A DNA stretch of 64,000 nt from Trichomonas vaginalis G3 (Eukaryota; Parabasalia; Trichomonadida; Trichomonadidae): the NCBI RefSeq assembly GCF_026262505.1, contig NC_067207.1, positions 7,594,082 to 7,658,081 on the forward strand, read 5' to 3'. The translations under genes and the position numbers were made by a program. The notes under the pieces were generated by a model. That model was given only the letters and a program-made list of their open reading frames with translations, had not been told where the DNA came from and made no database searches. This document shows positions 29,347-40,600 of the stretch, one piece after another (within the stretch, counting starts at the first letter, position 1; the number at the start of each line of letters is the position of its first letter).

Positions 29347-29369
29347 CATGTAAAAATAAAATTTTATTT

Positions 29370-29791
29370 TTAGAACATTTCTGGGTCAATGTCAATGTTC
29401 TCTTCCTCTTTAGGAGTAAAACACTGGCTTAGACTCTAAAATCTTTTTACCCAATTTACCTTGAACTTCAACTATCTTAGACTCATAATATTCATAGTCG
29501 TCTGCTTTCTTTGGTTCATAAGGTATAACAAGTTTGTATGCTTTGCCTTCTTTAAGGTTTGAAAACCTTCTGTCAAAACTTTCTTTGACTGCTAACAAAC
29601 CTTCTATGTCTAAGTCTTCAAATTTCGCACCATTTTTAGTCACAATAGCAAACTTAACTGGTTCGATGTTCCAAACTTTGCTGAATGAAGACTTTTTCAA
29701 AATGGTAGAAGTAAACATTCAAATATGTGAATGGGTCTAGTTCTTCTTTAAGTCCTGACATGTACTTGTTTACTGAGATGAATTTCGTCAT
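29370..29791 (-). pseudogene. Conserved small replication-module protein, frameshifted
   Basis: The start at 29791 (MTKFISVNKYMSGLKEEL) runs into a frame change near 29720 and another near 29430, ending with an acidic tail NIDIDPEMF. It aligns with the intact gene at 55251-55724 of Maverick C: the same N-terminal YNALATAIKNEF-type helix, a central AIV block and an acidic Asp-Pro-Glu ending. In both elements it is a neighbour of the helicase gene. An ssDNA-binding or polymerase-accessory role is a guess from that context. Confidence 0.6.
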
Positions 29792-29829
29792 CTTTTTCTA
29801 TCGGATAAAAAAAATATTTTTTTTAAAAT

Positions 29830-31064
29830 TTACTCATAAAAATTTTTCTTTGTATATACACCATTCTGTACGTCTAAAAGACTTTTGACATTTGCCAAGA
29901 ATGTTCGTTTAGACGCTGTCATATAACCATACTCTTGACAATATTGTTTATACGAATCGTACAATGACCTTTCATCTAAACACTCAAAGTCAGTTTCATC
30001 TATGAACAGTTCATATACACTCTTGTTTGCTTCTAACAATGTTTCTCTCTTCGGTATGTTGGAATTTGTCTTGGATTGAACTTTGAAATATCTAATGTCA
30101 TAAAATATGAGAACAAGTGGTTGTAAAAGTCAGATGTCAAAGTTTCTGCTAAGTCGTCAAAATATTCTGTATCTTGCATGTGAGCTTCTGACGTTCTGAC
30201 AACTACATATCTTCTGTCAGAACTTTCTAACTTCATCGGAACAACATTGTTTGAAACCATAATGAAATTTGCAACATTTTCACAAACTCTTTGGTCTTTA
30301 TACTTTCTTTCAACAAACTCCAACTTTGTCTGTTATAAGACTCTTCAAAGCATCTGAGTTCAAAACTTTTGTTGTATCTATACTTTGAAGTTCATTGCAA
30401 ACTATAAGTTTCATATTCTCTATTGAAGAGTTAAATTTACCACAGATGTTTTCTAAGTTTGTCATATTCGGGTTCGAATAACCTTCTAACAGTTTGCACA
30501 AAATATCTGTAAAGAAAGTGTTCTTACCTGTTCCTTGTTTTCCAATTATAATGAGAGCAGTTTCATTTTTAGCACTTGGATGTTGTAAGATGTTTGCAAA
30601 CCAACATAAGATATACTCATAGACTCTTTCGTTTCCATTGCATATAATTTCTTTGACATGGTCTAACCAAGCTTCTATAACATTTTCTTTCCATTCTACT
30701 TGTTCATATTTATATCCAGTGAAGATAGAATAGAAGTTTGGAGAAGGTGTATAAAACTTTATACCACGAACTGAAAAATCTTCAAGTTTTGACAATAAGA
30801 TATCCCAAGCATCTAACATCTTCATGCCAACTTGTACGACTTTTATTTTCTTAAGTTTCTGTCTACATTCTTGTTCTGAAACTATTGTTGCTCTTGGTTT
30901 GTTAAAGACTACATCCCATTCTTTCATAACATAACATTCTGGGGCAGAGTCGACATAAATGACTAAACGTTTCAAATTCTCGACTGCTTGTTATAGTCTC
31001 GAAATGGACACATATTTCTGAATGTTTGGAAGTCATAAAAATCTGAAACATCTATTCTGTACAT
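29830..31064 (-). pseudogene. SF3 (D5-like) helicase, frameshifted
   Basis: Fragments at 30310-30975, 30033-30323 and 29830-30039 plus an N-terminal piece from 31064 form one gene of about 410 codons. It has IIGKQGTGKNTF (Walker A), LIVCNELQS (Walker B) and FIMVSNNVVPMK (motif C) of superfamily 3, preceded by the D5_N-type region with WFANILQHPSAKNETA. It lacks the AEP primase half present in Maverick C (55990-58305). It should unwind element DNA during replication. The C-terminal piece resembles a winged helix. Confidence 0.78.
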
Positions 31065-31091
31065 TTTTATAAAAATAAAAAAAATATTTTT

Positions 31092-31908
31092 TTATTCTTG
31101 AGCTATTTGTTGCATTTGTTGTTCTTGAGCTATTTGTTGCATTTGTTGTTCTTGAGCTATTTGTTGTTGAAGTTGTTCTTGTAATACAATACTTTCACCA
31201 GTTGCATCTTCCAATTCGAAACTTTCTGCCGTCATTGACAAATACATAGGACATAAAAGTTTTACAGGAACAAAGTTTGCGTCAACTAAGGTTAAGTTTA
31301 TGTTTGCTAAAGTGTTTGAGTTTACTAAAGCTGAAAAACTCTGCATTCGAATGAACAATAGGCAAACCAGCAGAGAAAGTGTTGTTTATACGCATAAGTA
31401 TCTTTTGGTCATAGTAGTTTCTGTCGACATTCGAATAACACTTTGAACCTAAGTTTGAAACAATATATATAAATAGGTGTACTTAAAGTCAATGGAACAG
31501 ACATTCCTTGTATGACACCTTTTCCTGTTATAGGAAACTGTTGGTAGTAAAAACCAGATATAAGTTTTGTATTATAGCTCATATTGTTTATAGTAAACTC
31601 AGTCGGACATCCAAACATAATGAAACCTGCTCTAGTTGCAGCACATTTTACACCCGTACTTAAAGTATTAAATAAGTCAACAAACCTGTTGGTGGTATAT
31701 CTGAGTAAGTATCTTCAAAGGAGTATTTTTTACCATTCACAACAATAAAATCTTCTGGTGTCAAAAGAGCAAAACAAGCTTTAGTCGTCATTGTGTTTAA
31801 AGTTAGTTTACAATATCGTCCTTGAGGACTTTGTAAGTTTGTTGTTATAGAATTATATGACTCAGGGTTTTTAGTCGTAATAGTATAAACCACTATGTCT
31901 TCTGCCAT
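31092..31908 (-). pseudogene. Penton-like minor capsid protein, frameshifted
   Basis: Three frames (31660-31908, 31409-31618, 31092-31358) make up one protein of about 270 residues. The segment INLTLVDANFVPVKLLCPM near the end is the jelly-roll strand pattern of penton-type proteins. It aligns with FRLVDFQGEPVELKAP in the C element (63074-63838). The tail has three copies of a Gln-rich IAQEQQMQQ unit. The stop of the upstream gene is only 4 bp before its start codon. Confidence 0.65.
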
Positions 31909-31912
31909 TTAC

Positions 31913-32493
31913 TTAGCAAATAAATTTTAATGAAATGTTGTGGTCGTCAAATATTTTTATAACGTCTGGGAAACTATATTTTAAGTTCAACGTTTCACCT
32001 CCTTTCATAACGTATATCTTGTCAATGACATTATATGAAACACCACAGCAACTAACGTCGGGTTCTATTTCTTTGATGTTTATATCGTCTGCCTCTGTCA
32101 AAAGTTTCAATAGTTCTTTCAAAACTTCATGAGGTGCAATGACATATGAGTTCACTTTTACAGGGTTGTGTTCGACCAAGTTTAACATTATACTTAAAGC
32201 TTGACAAATCTTCTCCTGAGTTTGAAGTTTGTCTTTCAGTTGTTGGTAGTCGTTTCGAATATCTGCAACAGAACTTAAGTCTCTGCTAACTTCAGGGTAT
32301 GTTGGTTGTTCTTTTACAGGAACTATTGTTATACCATTTTCGTCTTCGTATGGTTTCCCACTTCAACATCTCTGTCTTTGACATTGACAATAACACTTTG
32401 ACTGTTTGTTTGAGTTGGTGAATTTAACTTCACATCTGCCACCGCCATTAAACCTTTTGAAACACTCACGCTTCTATTTTTCGGAAATGACAT
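31913..32493 (-). pseudogene. Unknown protein of about 190 residues, one frameshift
   Basis: The start at 32493 lies in a divergent ATTTTTAT-type promoter shared with 32512. A Ser/Val-rich N-terminus breaks near 32350. The second part has a coiled-coil segment (SVADIRNDYQQLKDKLQTQE) and a compact C-terminal domain with a Cys pair (VSCCGVSYN). No family recognised. It lies between capsid and penton-like genes, so a structural role is likely. Confidence 0.55.
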
Positions 32494-32511
32494 TTTACTT
32501 AGAATAAAAAG

Positions 32512-32931
32512 ATGGACGTATTCGGATATCTCTTCGAATTGAAGCAGAACAAAGTTTACACACACAAACAATACAAATACATTGACAGAATAGTTCTTTA
32601 CACAAACAATGGAAAATGTTATAGAATAGCAGTCTTTGCTGAACCAAAATATTTTCATAAAGCAAAGAAAGTTGGTATAACTAAATGGTGAAAGTTCTTG
32701 AAGCAGACAAAAATATAAACAACAAAACTTACAGATATTTCTAAAGGAAAGTTTATAATACAATTTTATGTCAAAACTGGCGTACTGTCAATATTTGACG
32801 GAGAGAAGTCAGTTCAAGAACAACTTACTGACCTGCTGCCAAAATCTGCTCGATGGAAGCTGTCGTTATGCCAATCTGAGGAGCCCCAGCAGGTTTCATC
32901 GAACGAATCTTCAAAAGAGCATCTTCCGTGA
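32512..32931 (+). pseudogene. Small beta-rich protein, frameshifted
   Basis: The frame begins MDVFGYLFELKQNKVYTHKQ and breaks near 32688 and 32740. The last part (KGKFIIQFYVKTGVLSIFDG, then a Glu/Ser-rich tail) ends at 32931. The alternating pattern suggests a small beta barrel such as an OB fold, but this is inference. It converges on the end of the major capsid gene. Confidence 0.5.
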
Positions 32932-32964
32932 AAAGTGCTATTGGTTTTGTAAACTTCTTTGCTT

Positions 32965-34430
32965 TCATTCATCTGGACCGTCTCTGTCACCAGTATATTG
33001 TATTTGTACAGTACCAACAGTTGAAATACCACCCATAAAGTCTTCTGAGTCAGCAAATGGAATGCCAAGCCAAAAGTTTGAACGGTCTCCATTTGTATAT
33101 TGAGTTTTTTGACCTCCTGTGAGTCCATACTTTCACATATGGCATAATAGAACTTTGCATTTCAGGGTTAATGGTTGTTGTGAAGTTGTTGTTAAAGTTC
33201 ATAGCATCTAATGTCAAGTTGTATGACCTCATATCTTCAACTGTAGAATATTCTTCTCTTGGATAATATTTGCCATCTATGTTTATATGATATTTAATAC
33301 CAGGGTTGTAGAAACAAGAATAGTCATTTATAGTTCGTCTGAACAGTACAAACATAGTATCTGCATGTTTCATTGCAGTTGTTAAAGCAATATCTGTTCT
33401 TGCACCTGGGTCAGCACTTTGGTTTTCCAACTTCACCTGCAAAGTCTTTGACAGATATTTGGTGTATAGGGAACATAAGTGGAACTGCAATATATTTGGC
33501 AGCTAAAGCATTTGAAATATCTGGGTCCAACATATAGACTGCAAGTCTGCTTTCTATTCTCTTGCATTCAAACTTTTCGCATGTAAACTTAACTGGGTCC
33601 CAAGCAGTTCCAGCAGCATTGAAATAATAGTTTACTTCAGTGTTGAAGTTTGAGAAACCAAAGTCTAAGTCAACTTTGTCTTTGCAAAATTCGGCGAATG
33701 ACGTTTTATTTGTTCCCTCTACGTCTGTAATAGTGAATGGGTCTTGTGTTGGTGCAATGACTAAGTTATTTTTGCTTGGAATAAGTTCGATAGAAATTTT
33801 TCCTGCCCAGTTTGGCAAGTATCTTAAAAACCTGAAGATGAGGAAAGATGACAAAGGAACTCTAAGTTTCAGTTTTACTTTGGTTACTGCTGCTGCAGTT
33901 TTGTCCAGAAGGTTAACATAAACTCCTGGAACGTTAGGGTCAAGTCTTCTTATTTTCTCAATAGTTGCATACTGGTCTGTTTGTTCTCTAGCTTGTGGTT
34001 GTACTGAGTTTCTCAAAGCGAACCATTCATAGTTTGCCCATGTTACTGTTTGAACTAAGTCAGAGTTAGAATATATCTTATATCCCATGAAAACTTCTGG
34101 AGCATATTGGTATCCGACATAGAAAATTCCATTGCAACCTTTCTTGTCAGACAACTTGGCAGAAGGTTTTATTTCAATGTCTTGTTCCACGTATAAGAAT
34201 GAGTTGTCAATAGAAATTATATGAAACCTGTCGCAAGCAATATCTACTGTTGTTGAAGAACCTTCTCCAAACTCACCTACGTTTCCATAAGAAACAGCAG
34301 TTGTATATTCGTAAGTTCCAGGAACTATTTCTGACCTTCTAATGGCATTGTCGCATTCGTTATACCATTCGGAAACATTTCCATTCATGGCATCCAAAAC
34401 TGTTGGCGTTATATTCTGAGCGGCGTACAT
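32965..34430 (-). pseudogene. Major capsid protein (double jelly-roll hexon type), frameshifted
   Basis: The main frame from 34430 gives 339 residues, and after a break near 33425 the protein continues through 33050 and on to a stop at 32965, about 488 residues in total. LKLRVPLSSFLIFRFLRYLPNW is the strand-turn pattern where hexon-type proteins of Mavericks, virophages and adenoviruses link their jelly rolls. The equivalent in Maverick C is LRLRIPVRRFLPLEAIRFIP. It would form the icosahedral shell. Its first 108 residues also remain in Maverick A. Confidence 0.78.
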
Positions 34431-34462
34431 TTCATATGGGTAAAAATATAGAATAGTTGAAT

Positions 34463-37400
34463 TTATATGTCATAATAGAACCCACGTGGACCAAGCTTTA
34501 CTTTCTTCCTGGCTGAGTTTTTAACTCTTCTTTTTCCTTCATTGCCACTACTTTCACTAGATGAAGTTACTTCTTCACTACTTTCACTTTGTTCTACTCT
34601 TCTTTTTGGTGTCGCTTTTGGTAACTTGCCCTCTGCTTCAAGTTGTTGCATCTTTGCCTCATGTTCACCTAGTATGTTGTAAATTTCCCATGTCCTTTTT
34701 GCCTTTGGGCTCTGGTCGCCCATCTCAGGTAACCTATATCCTAGAAAGATTTTGTCATAGTTTGTATTTGAGTCTTCGCGTATTGTTTGCATGACTCTTT
34801 CCTGAGTTTCCGGTTCAAGCTCTTCAAACAGAGCTTGTCCATATGGAATAAGCTCGTTTCCAAATATATGTTTTTGTAGCCATTCTGGTTTTCTTTCCAT
34901 GTTACCAATTATATCTTTTGTGAATGGGAAAGCTTTTACCCAATGTTTCAGTCTTGCGTCATTTATTTCTGTAGTTGGTTTTATTTTGTCATGGAACATG
35001 TTTTTCAATACTAACATTTCATTTGGTACTGTCCATTTGAGTTTTCTTAAATATTCATCCCTTCTCATTTCATTGTCTGCAAAGTAAGTTTTTATGACAT
35101 TTTGTAAACTTTCGTTTGCAAGGTCATGTACAATAGGTTCTCTTCCTTCGCTCTCCCTAACTTTCTTTCTAAACTCTTCACCAAATATACCATCTCTATG
35201 GTTCTGTGTAGTTCTTTGAGATAAATGTTCTAGAACGTCAGGTGTTATATTTCCATCAGCCATGTTCATTTCATACTGGTCCAAAATATCTGCATGTTTC
35301 ATATCTTTCAATGGCATTAAAGCCGCGCTGAAAATACCAGCTATATCTGGTTCACCATTCACTTCCATTGCGTCTACAACTTTTGGAATTGTGGTTGTAA
35401 GTTTATGAACCACCTATCCGGGTTAGCTTTATGACCCCATCTCATTGTAGTTCCATAGTCTGCAGAAACAAAAGTAGGTTTGTTTCCATATTGGTTAGGT
35501 TCTGAATGAACTTTAAACAATGTTTCATTTCTATATGTTTTGTTGAAATTTAACCTTTTATTTTCACCGAGTTCAGCCAAAGATTGAACGTTATATGGTC
35601 GTAAGTAAAAAGGGTTATTGTATTTGCGTACATTTTCTTTCAGTACTTCCATTCTATGCTGAATATTTTCATCTGGTGTTGGAGTCTTTTGTATGTCGGC
35701 AAACATTTTTCGATATTCTTCTACCATGTCAGCCGAATTTTTCTTAGACTCTTGGAAAGATTCCATATTCACCTCATACTCTTGTTGAGGGTCAAGATTT
35801 TTCGGCTGTTCCAAATCTTCATCTAGTTCTGTGAAGTTAGTTTCCAAAGGAGGACTTGTTCGTTTCCTTCAGGCTCTTCTAGCTGTTGTTGCTGAACTAT
35901 TTCTTCCATGTCTGGTTGTATCTGAACTTCTTCCTGTGGAGTTTCTTGTACCTCATCTGCTGGCATTTCATATATTCCGAGACCGTTTTTAACAAGTTCC
36001 CTATCTAAGTCATCCGGACTCATAAACCTTTCTTCTTTCGTTCCGTCTCTATTTTTTACGCGTTTCATGAAGAGAGTTGAATTGTCATTTAGCTCTGACA
36101 CTAAATATCTCGGAGTAAATTCAGTCATGTCATTTGGATGATATGCTATTAAATCATATCCCTTAGCGAGCTTGTATTTTCCAGGTTTGAGATTATATCC
36201 GATTTGATGCTGAACCATAAAGCTAAATAGGTTCGGGTCAGTATTTCCTTCCTTGAACTTTCTAATAGCTTCTTTATATCTGTCACTAAAGTCAAGAGTA
36301 TCTGGGTAACCATAGTCTTCTTTAAGCATTTTTAAGAAATCTTGGTTTCCTTTTTCTCTACTTCTTTTATGTCCTTGCTCTGTTTGTGGTTGTTGTTGTG
36401 GAGGTGGTTGTTGTGCAGGGTTTTGAACTGTTGGTTGTTGTGTTGGTTGTTGTGTTGGTTTTGGTGCATGCCTGTGTCTGTGTCCATGTGACGATGTAAA
36501 TGTTTTAGGTAGTCCTGGTGCAGGTGCTTCTCTTGGAGGGTTTGGTGGTATATAGGTTCCACCAGCTGGCACATATGTTCCATCTGCAGCATAATGTCCT
36601 ACCTGACTTTTCGTTCTTAAGAAAGCATTTACTAGGTCTGTTTTGGTCTGTTGTAACTCTTTTTCTTGACTTTCCACAACAGTTGCTCTAACGCGTCATA
36701 GGCACTTTGAACTGCCTGTCTCGTTGCTGCATCTGTTATTTTCGTCATATTTTGTGCTACTTCTCTTAACTCTTTGTCGAAACCTTCAGACTTCAGTTTC
36801 TTTCCAGATGAGAAGTCGTTCACTAGTTTCACCTTACTATGAAGAGCTTCGAAGGCGTTCTTAAAGTCAGCATTTGTTAAAGCTTCATTTGAACTGTCTC
36901 ATCCGCTTGTATTTTTGTCCTTATTGACCCTATAAGTTGGGCTGCTTTAGCGTTGGCTTGGGTATCTAACCAGTCATTGTTAGCTTTATATATATTCTGC
37001 GCTTTTCATTGCCTTTTGCATGGCTGCGTCGTTATTTTTACTTTCTTGTGCTAAGTTTTCATACTGTACGGTTTGGTTTTGCAACTGTAAAAGTTTTTCT
37101 GCCTTTACATTTGCTTCAACTTCTTTTTTATACTCATCGCTATCCATATATGTCTTCATGGCTTTTTGTTTTATCTCTTCATCTTTCAGTACTTTATATG
37201 AGTAGTATGGTTTTTCAAATTTACAACATCTTGTTCCATTTTTGCTACTTCTGCTGTTTTTCTGACACTTTTTTCGCATATTCCTCTGTACTTAGTTCTT
37301 TCAGTTGTTCTTCTTTCTTCTTTTTCTCTACGTTTAACTCATTGAGTTTCTTTGTGTGTCTGTCATATTCTAGTTTCTTTTCGTTTTCACTTATTTGTTT

Positions 37401-37607
37401 CTGTATGTCTATGTTTGACTTTTTGACATCTGCTATTTGATTTTTGAGTGAACTCAAATTCATTTGACTTTGAGGGTTATAAGCTGTTCCGTCTGCAGCT
37501 CCACCATAGCCTGCCATTTTCGCTAAAAGTGCCGCTCTTAAACCTCCACTCTGTGCACCAATAACTCGGTTTAAAAGCATAGGGTTGCTTGACATTTGTT
37601 GCAACAG
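34463..37607 (-). pseudogene. Coiled-coil virion-type protein, truncated and frameshifted copy
   Basis: This is the Maverick B copy of 8330-11704. It is missing its first about 42 codons at the 37607 junction. Single-base indels split it, for example near 35390, 35850, 36700, 36900, 37000 and 37200. The Pro/Gln repeat tract is shorter than in A. Substitutions relative to A are scattered throughout, unlike the near-identical left halves of the two elements. Confidence 0.8.
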
Positions 37608-40600
37608 GTGTTGGAGTTGGCTTGGAATCATCAGGGCTTGGTGCAACGTATTGTTGTTTCTGAAGTGAAACCTCTGTTTCAATGATATTGGATTGAGCTT
37701 GATCTTTGGATGCAGCTAACTTAATTTGAAGTTTAACTGTTCCATCTTCTTTGATATCTTCATACTTTGGAACTGGAATGTTGAGTAGATATGTCTTGCC
37801 TTCGTCGGCATGTAATTTCTTAATTGCAGATTGGGTTTTTACTTCAGTTACATTGTCGTCTGAGAGATCTATCCATTCCTGATCTGCATAGAATCTATAT
37901 TGGAAGCTTCGTGTCCTTGCCGCAAAGTGTTGTAATGTAACTTTAACTGGAATATATTCACCAGCCTTGAATGGTTCTGTATGATTTTTAGCAACAACAG
38001 TTGCTACAGATAAATATGGAGACTTTCCAAGTGATTCAACAGGTAAAAAGCTAACATTACCGGTACCTAAGTTGGATTTATGATCGGCGTCGGTCTCAAC
38101 AACAACAAGTAACTTTGTCTTATTATGATCCTTTGTAGCGTTAACTTTGAAAGTCCATTCTGTCTTGTTCGTGCTTGCTACGGCTGTTGCATTGATAGCA
38201 TTTTGTGATATTGCGACGCTAGTGGCAGAGGCGTTGGAAGCTTCGCTTTCTGTTGCAAAGAGATAATATGTCTTTGTAATATTTAAGCCTGTTTCGAGTA
38301 TGATTTTGGCTGTGTATGGATTGCCTGAAGTTACTTCCTTGCCATCGTTGTATTGAACACTCTCGATAACTGGTGTGGAGACTGTGGGAGAATATGTAAC
38401 ATTACCGGTACCTAAGTTGGATTTATGATCGGCGTCGGTCTCAACAACAACAAGTAACTTTGTCTTATTATGATCCTTTGTAGCGTTAACTTTGAAAGTC
38501 CATTCTGTCTTGTTCGTGCTTGCTACGGCTGTTGCATTGATAGCATTTTGTGATATTGCGACGCTAGTGGCAGAGGCGTTGGAAGCTTCGCTTTCTGTTG
38601 CAAAGAGATAATATGTCTTTGTAATATTTAAGCCTGTTTCGAGTATGATTTTGGCTGTGTATGGATTGCCTGAAGTTACTTCCTTGCCATCGTTGTATTG
38701 AACACTCTCGATAACTGGTGTGGAGACTGTGGAAGAATATGTAACATTACCGGTACCTAAGTTGGATTTATGATCGGCGTCGGTCTCAACAACAACAAGT
38801 AACTTTGTCTTATTATGATCCTTTGTAGCGTTAACTTTGAAAGTCCATTCTGTCTTGTTCGCTTGCTACGGCTGTTGCATTGATAGCATTTTGTGATATT
38901 GCGACGCTAGTGGCAGAGGCGTTGGAAGCTTCGCTTTCTGTTGCAAAGAGATAATATGTCTTTGTAATATTTAAGCCTGTTTCGAGTATGATTTTGGCTG
39001 TGTATGGATTGCCTGAAGTTACTTCCTTGCCATCGTTGTATTGAACACTCTCGATAACTGGTGTGGAGACTGTGGGAGAATATGTAACATTACCGGTACC
39101 TAAGTTGGATTTATGATCGGCGTCGGTCTCAACAACAACAAGTAACTTTGTCTTATTATGATCCTTTGTAGCGTTAACTTTGAAAGTCCATTCTGTCTTG
39201 TTCGTGCTTGCTACGGCTGTTGCATTGATAGCATTTTGTGATATTGCGACGCTAGTGGCAGAGGCGTTGGAAGCTTCGCTTTCTGTTGCAAAGAGATAAT
39301 ATGTCTTTGTAATATTTAAGCCTGTTTCGAGTATGATTTTGGCTGTGTATGGATTGCCTGAATTACTTCCTTGCCATCGTTGTATTGAACACTCTCGATA
39401 ACTGGTGTGGAGACTGTGGAGAATATGTAACATTACCGGTACCTAAGTTGGATTTATGATCGGCGTCGGTCTCAACAACAACAAGTAACTTTGTCTTATT
39501 ATGATCCTTTGTAGCGTTAACTTTGAAAGTCCATTCTGTCTTGTTCGTGCTTGCTACGGCTGTTGCATTGAACATTTTGTGATATTGCGACGCTAGTGGC
39601 AGAGGCGTTGGAAGCTTCGCTTTCTGTTGCAAAGAGATAATATGTCTTTGTAATATTTAAGCCTGTTTCGAGTATGATTTTGGCTGTGTATGGATTGCCT
39701 GAAATTACTTCTTGCCATCGTTGTATTGAACACTCTCGATAACTGGTGTGGGACTGTGGAAGAATATGTAACATTACCGGTACCTAAGTTGGATTTATGA
39801 TCGGCGTCGGTCTCAACAACAACAAGTAACTTTGTCTTATTATGATCCTTTGTAGCGTTAACTTTGAAAGTCCATTCTGTCTTGTTCGTGCTTGCTACGG
39901 CTGTTGCATTGATAGCATTTTGTGATATTGCGACGCTAGTGGCAGAGGCGTTGGAAGCTTCGCTTTCTGTTGCAAAGAGATAATATGTCTTTGTAATATT
40001 TAAGCCTGTTTCGAGTATGATTTTGGCTGTGTATGGATTGCCTGAATTACTTCGTTGCCATCGTTGTATTGAACACTCTCGATAACTGGTGTGGGACTGT
40101 GGAAGAATATGTAACATTACCGGTACCTAAGTTGGATTTATGATCGGCGTCGGTCTCAACAACAACAAGTAACTTTGTCTTATTATGATCCTTTGTAGCG
40201 TTAACTTTGAAAGTCCATTCTTCTTGTTCGTGCTTGCTACGGCTGTTGCATTGAACATTTTGTGATATTGCGACGCTAGTGGCAGAGGCGTTGGAAGCTT
40301 CGCTTTCTGTTGCAAAGAGATAATATGTCTTTGTAATATTTAAGCCTGTTTCGAGTATGATTTTGGCTGTGTATGGATTGCCTGAAATTACTTCTTGCCA
40401 TCGTTGTATTGAACACTCTCGATAACTGGTGTGGGACTGTGGAGAATATGTAACATTACCGGTACCTAAGTTGGATTTATGATCGGCGTCGGTCTCAACA
40501 ACAACAAGTAACTTTGTCTTATTATGATCCTTTGTAGCGTTAACTTTGAAAGTCCATTCTGTCTTGTTCGTGCTTGCTACGGCTGTTGCATTGATAGCAT

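Larger units (their letters stand above)
14638..37607. mobile_element. Maverick/Polinton B, right end truncated
   Basis: This is a near full-length member of the same family as A, about 23 kb. From left to right it holds a methylase, small virion genes, capsid-like protein, fibre, integrase, polymerase, KilA-N genes, packaging ATPase, SF3 helicase, penton-like protein, major capsid and coiled-coil virion protein. Its right end is missing: at 37607 the last gene is cut and joined to unrelated repeat-gene sequence. Many genes are split by one- or two-base indels, especially after 19340. Confidence 0.85.
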
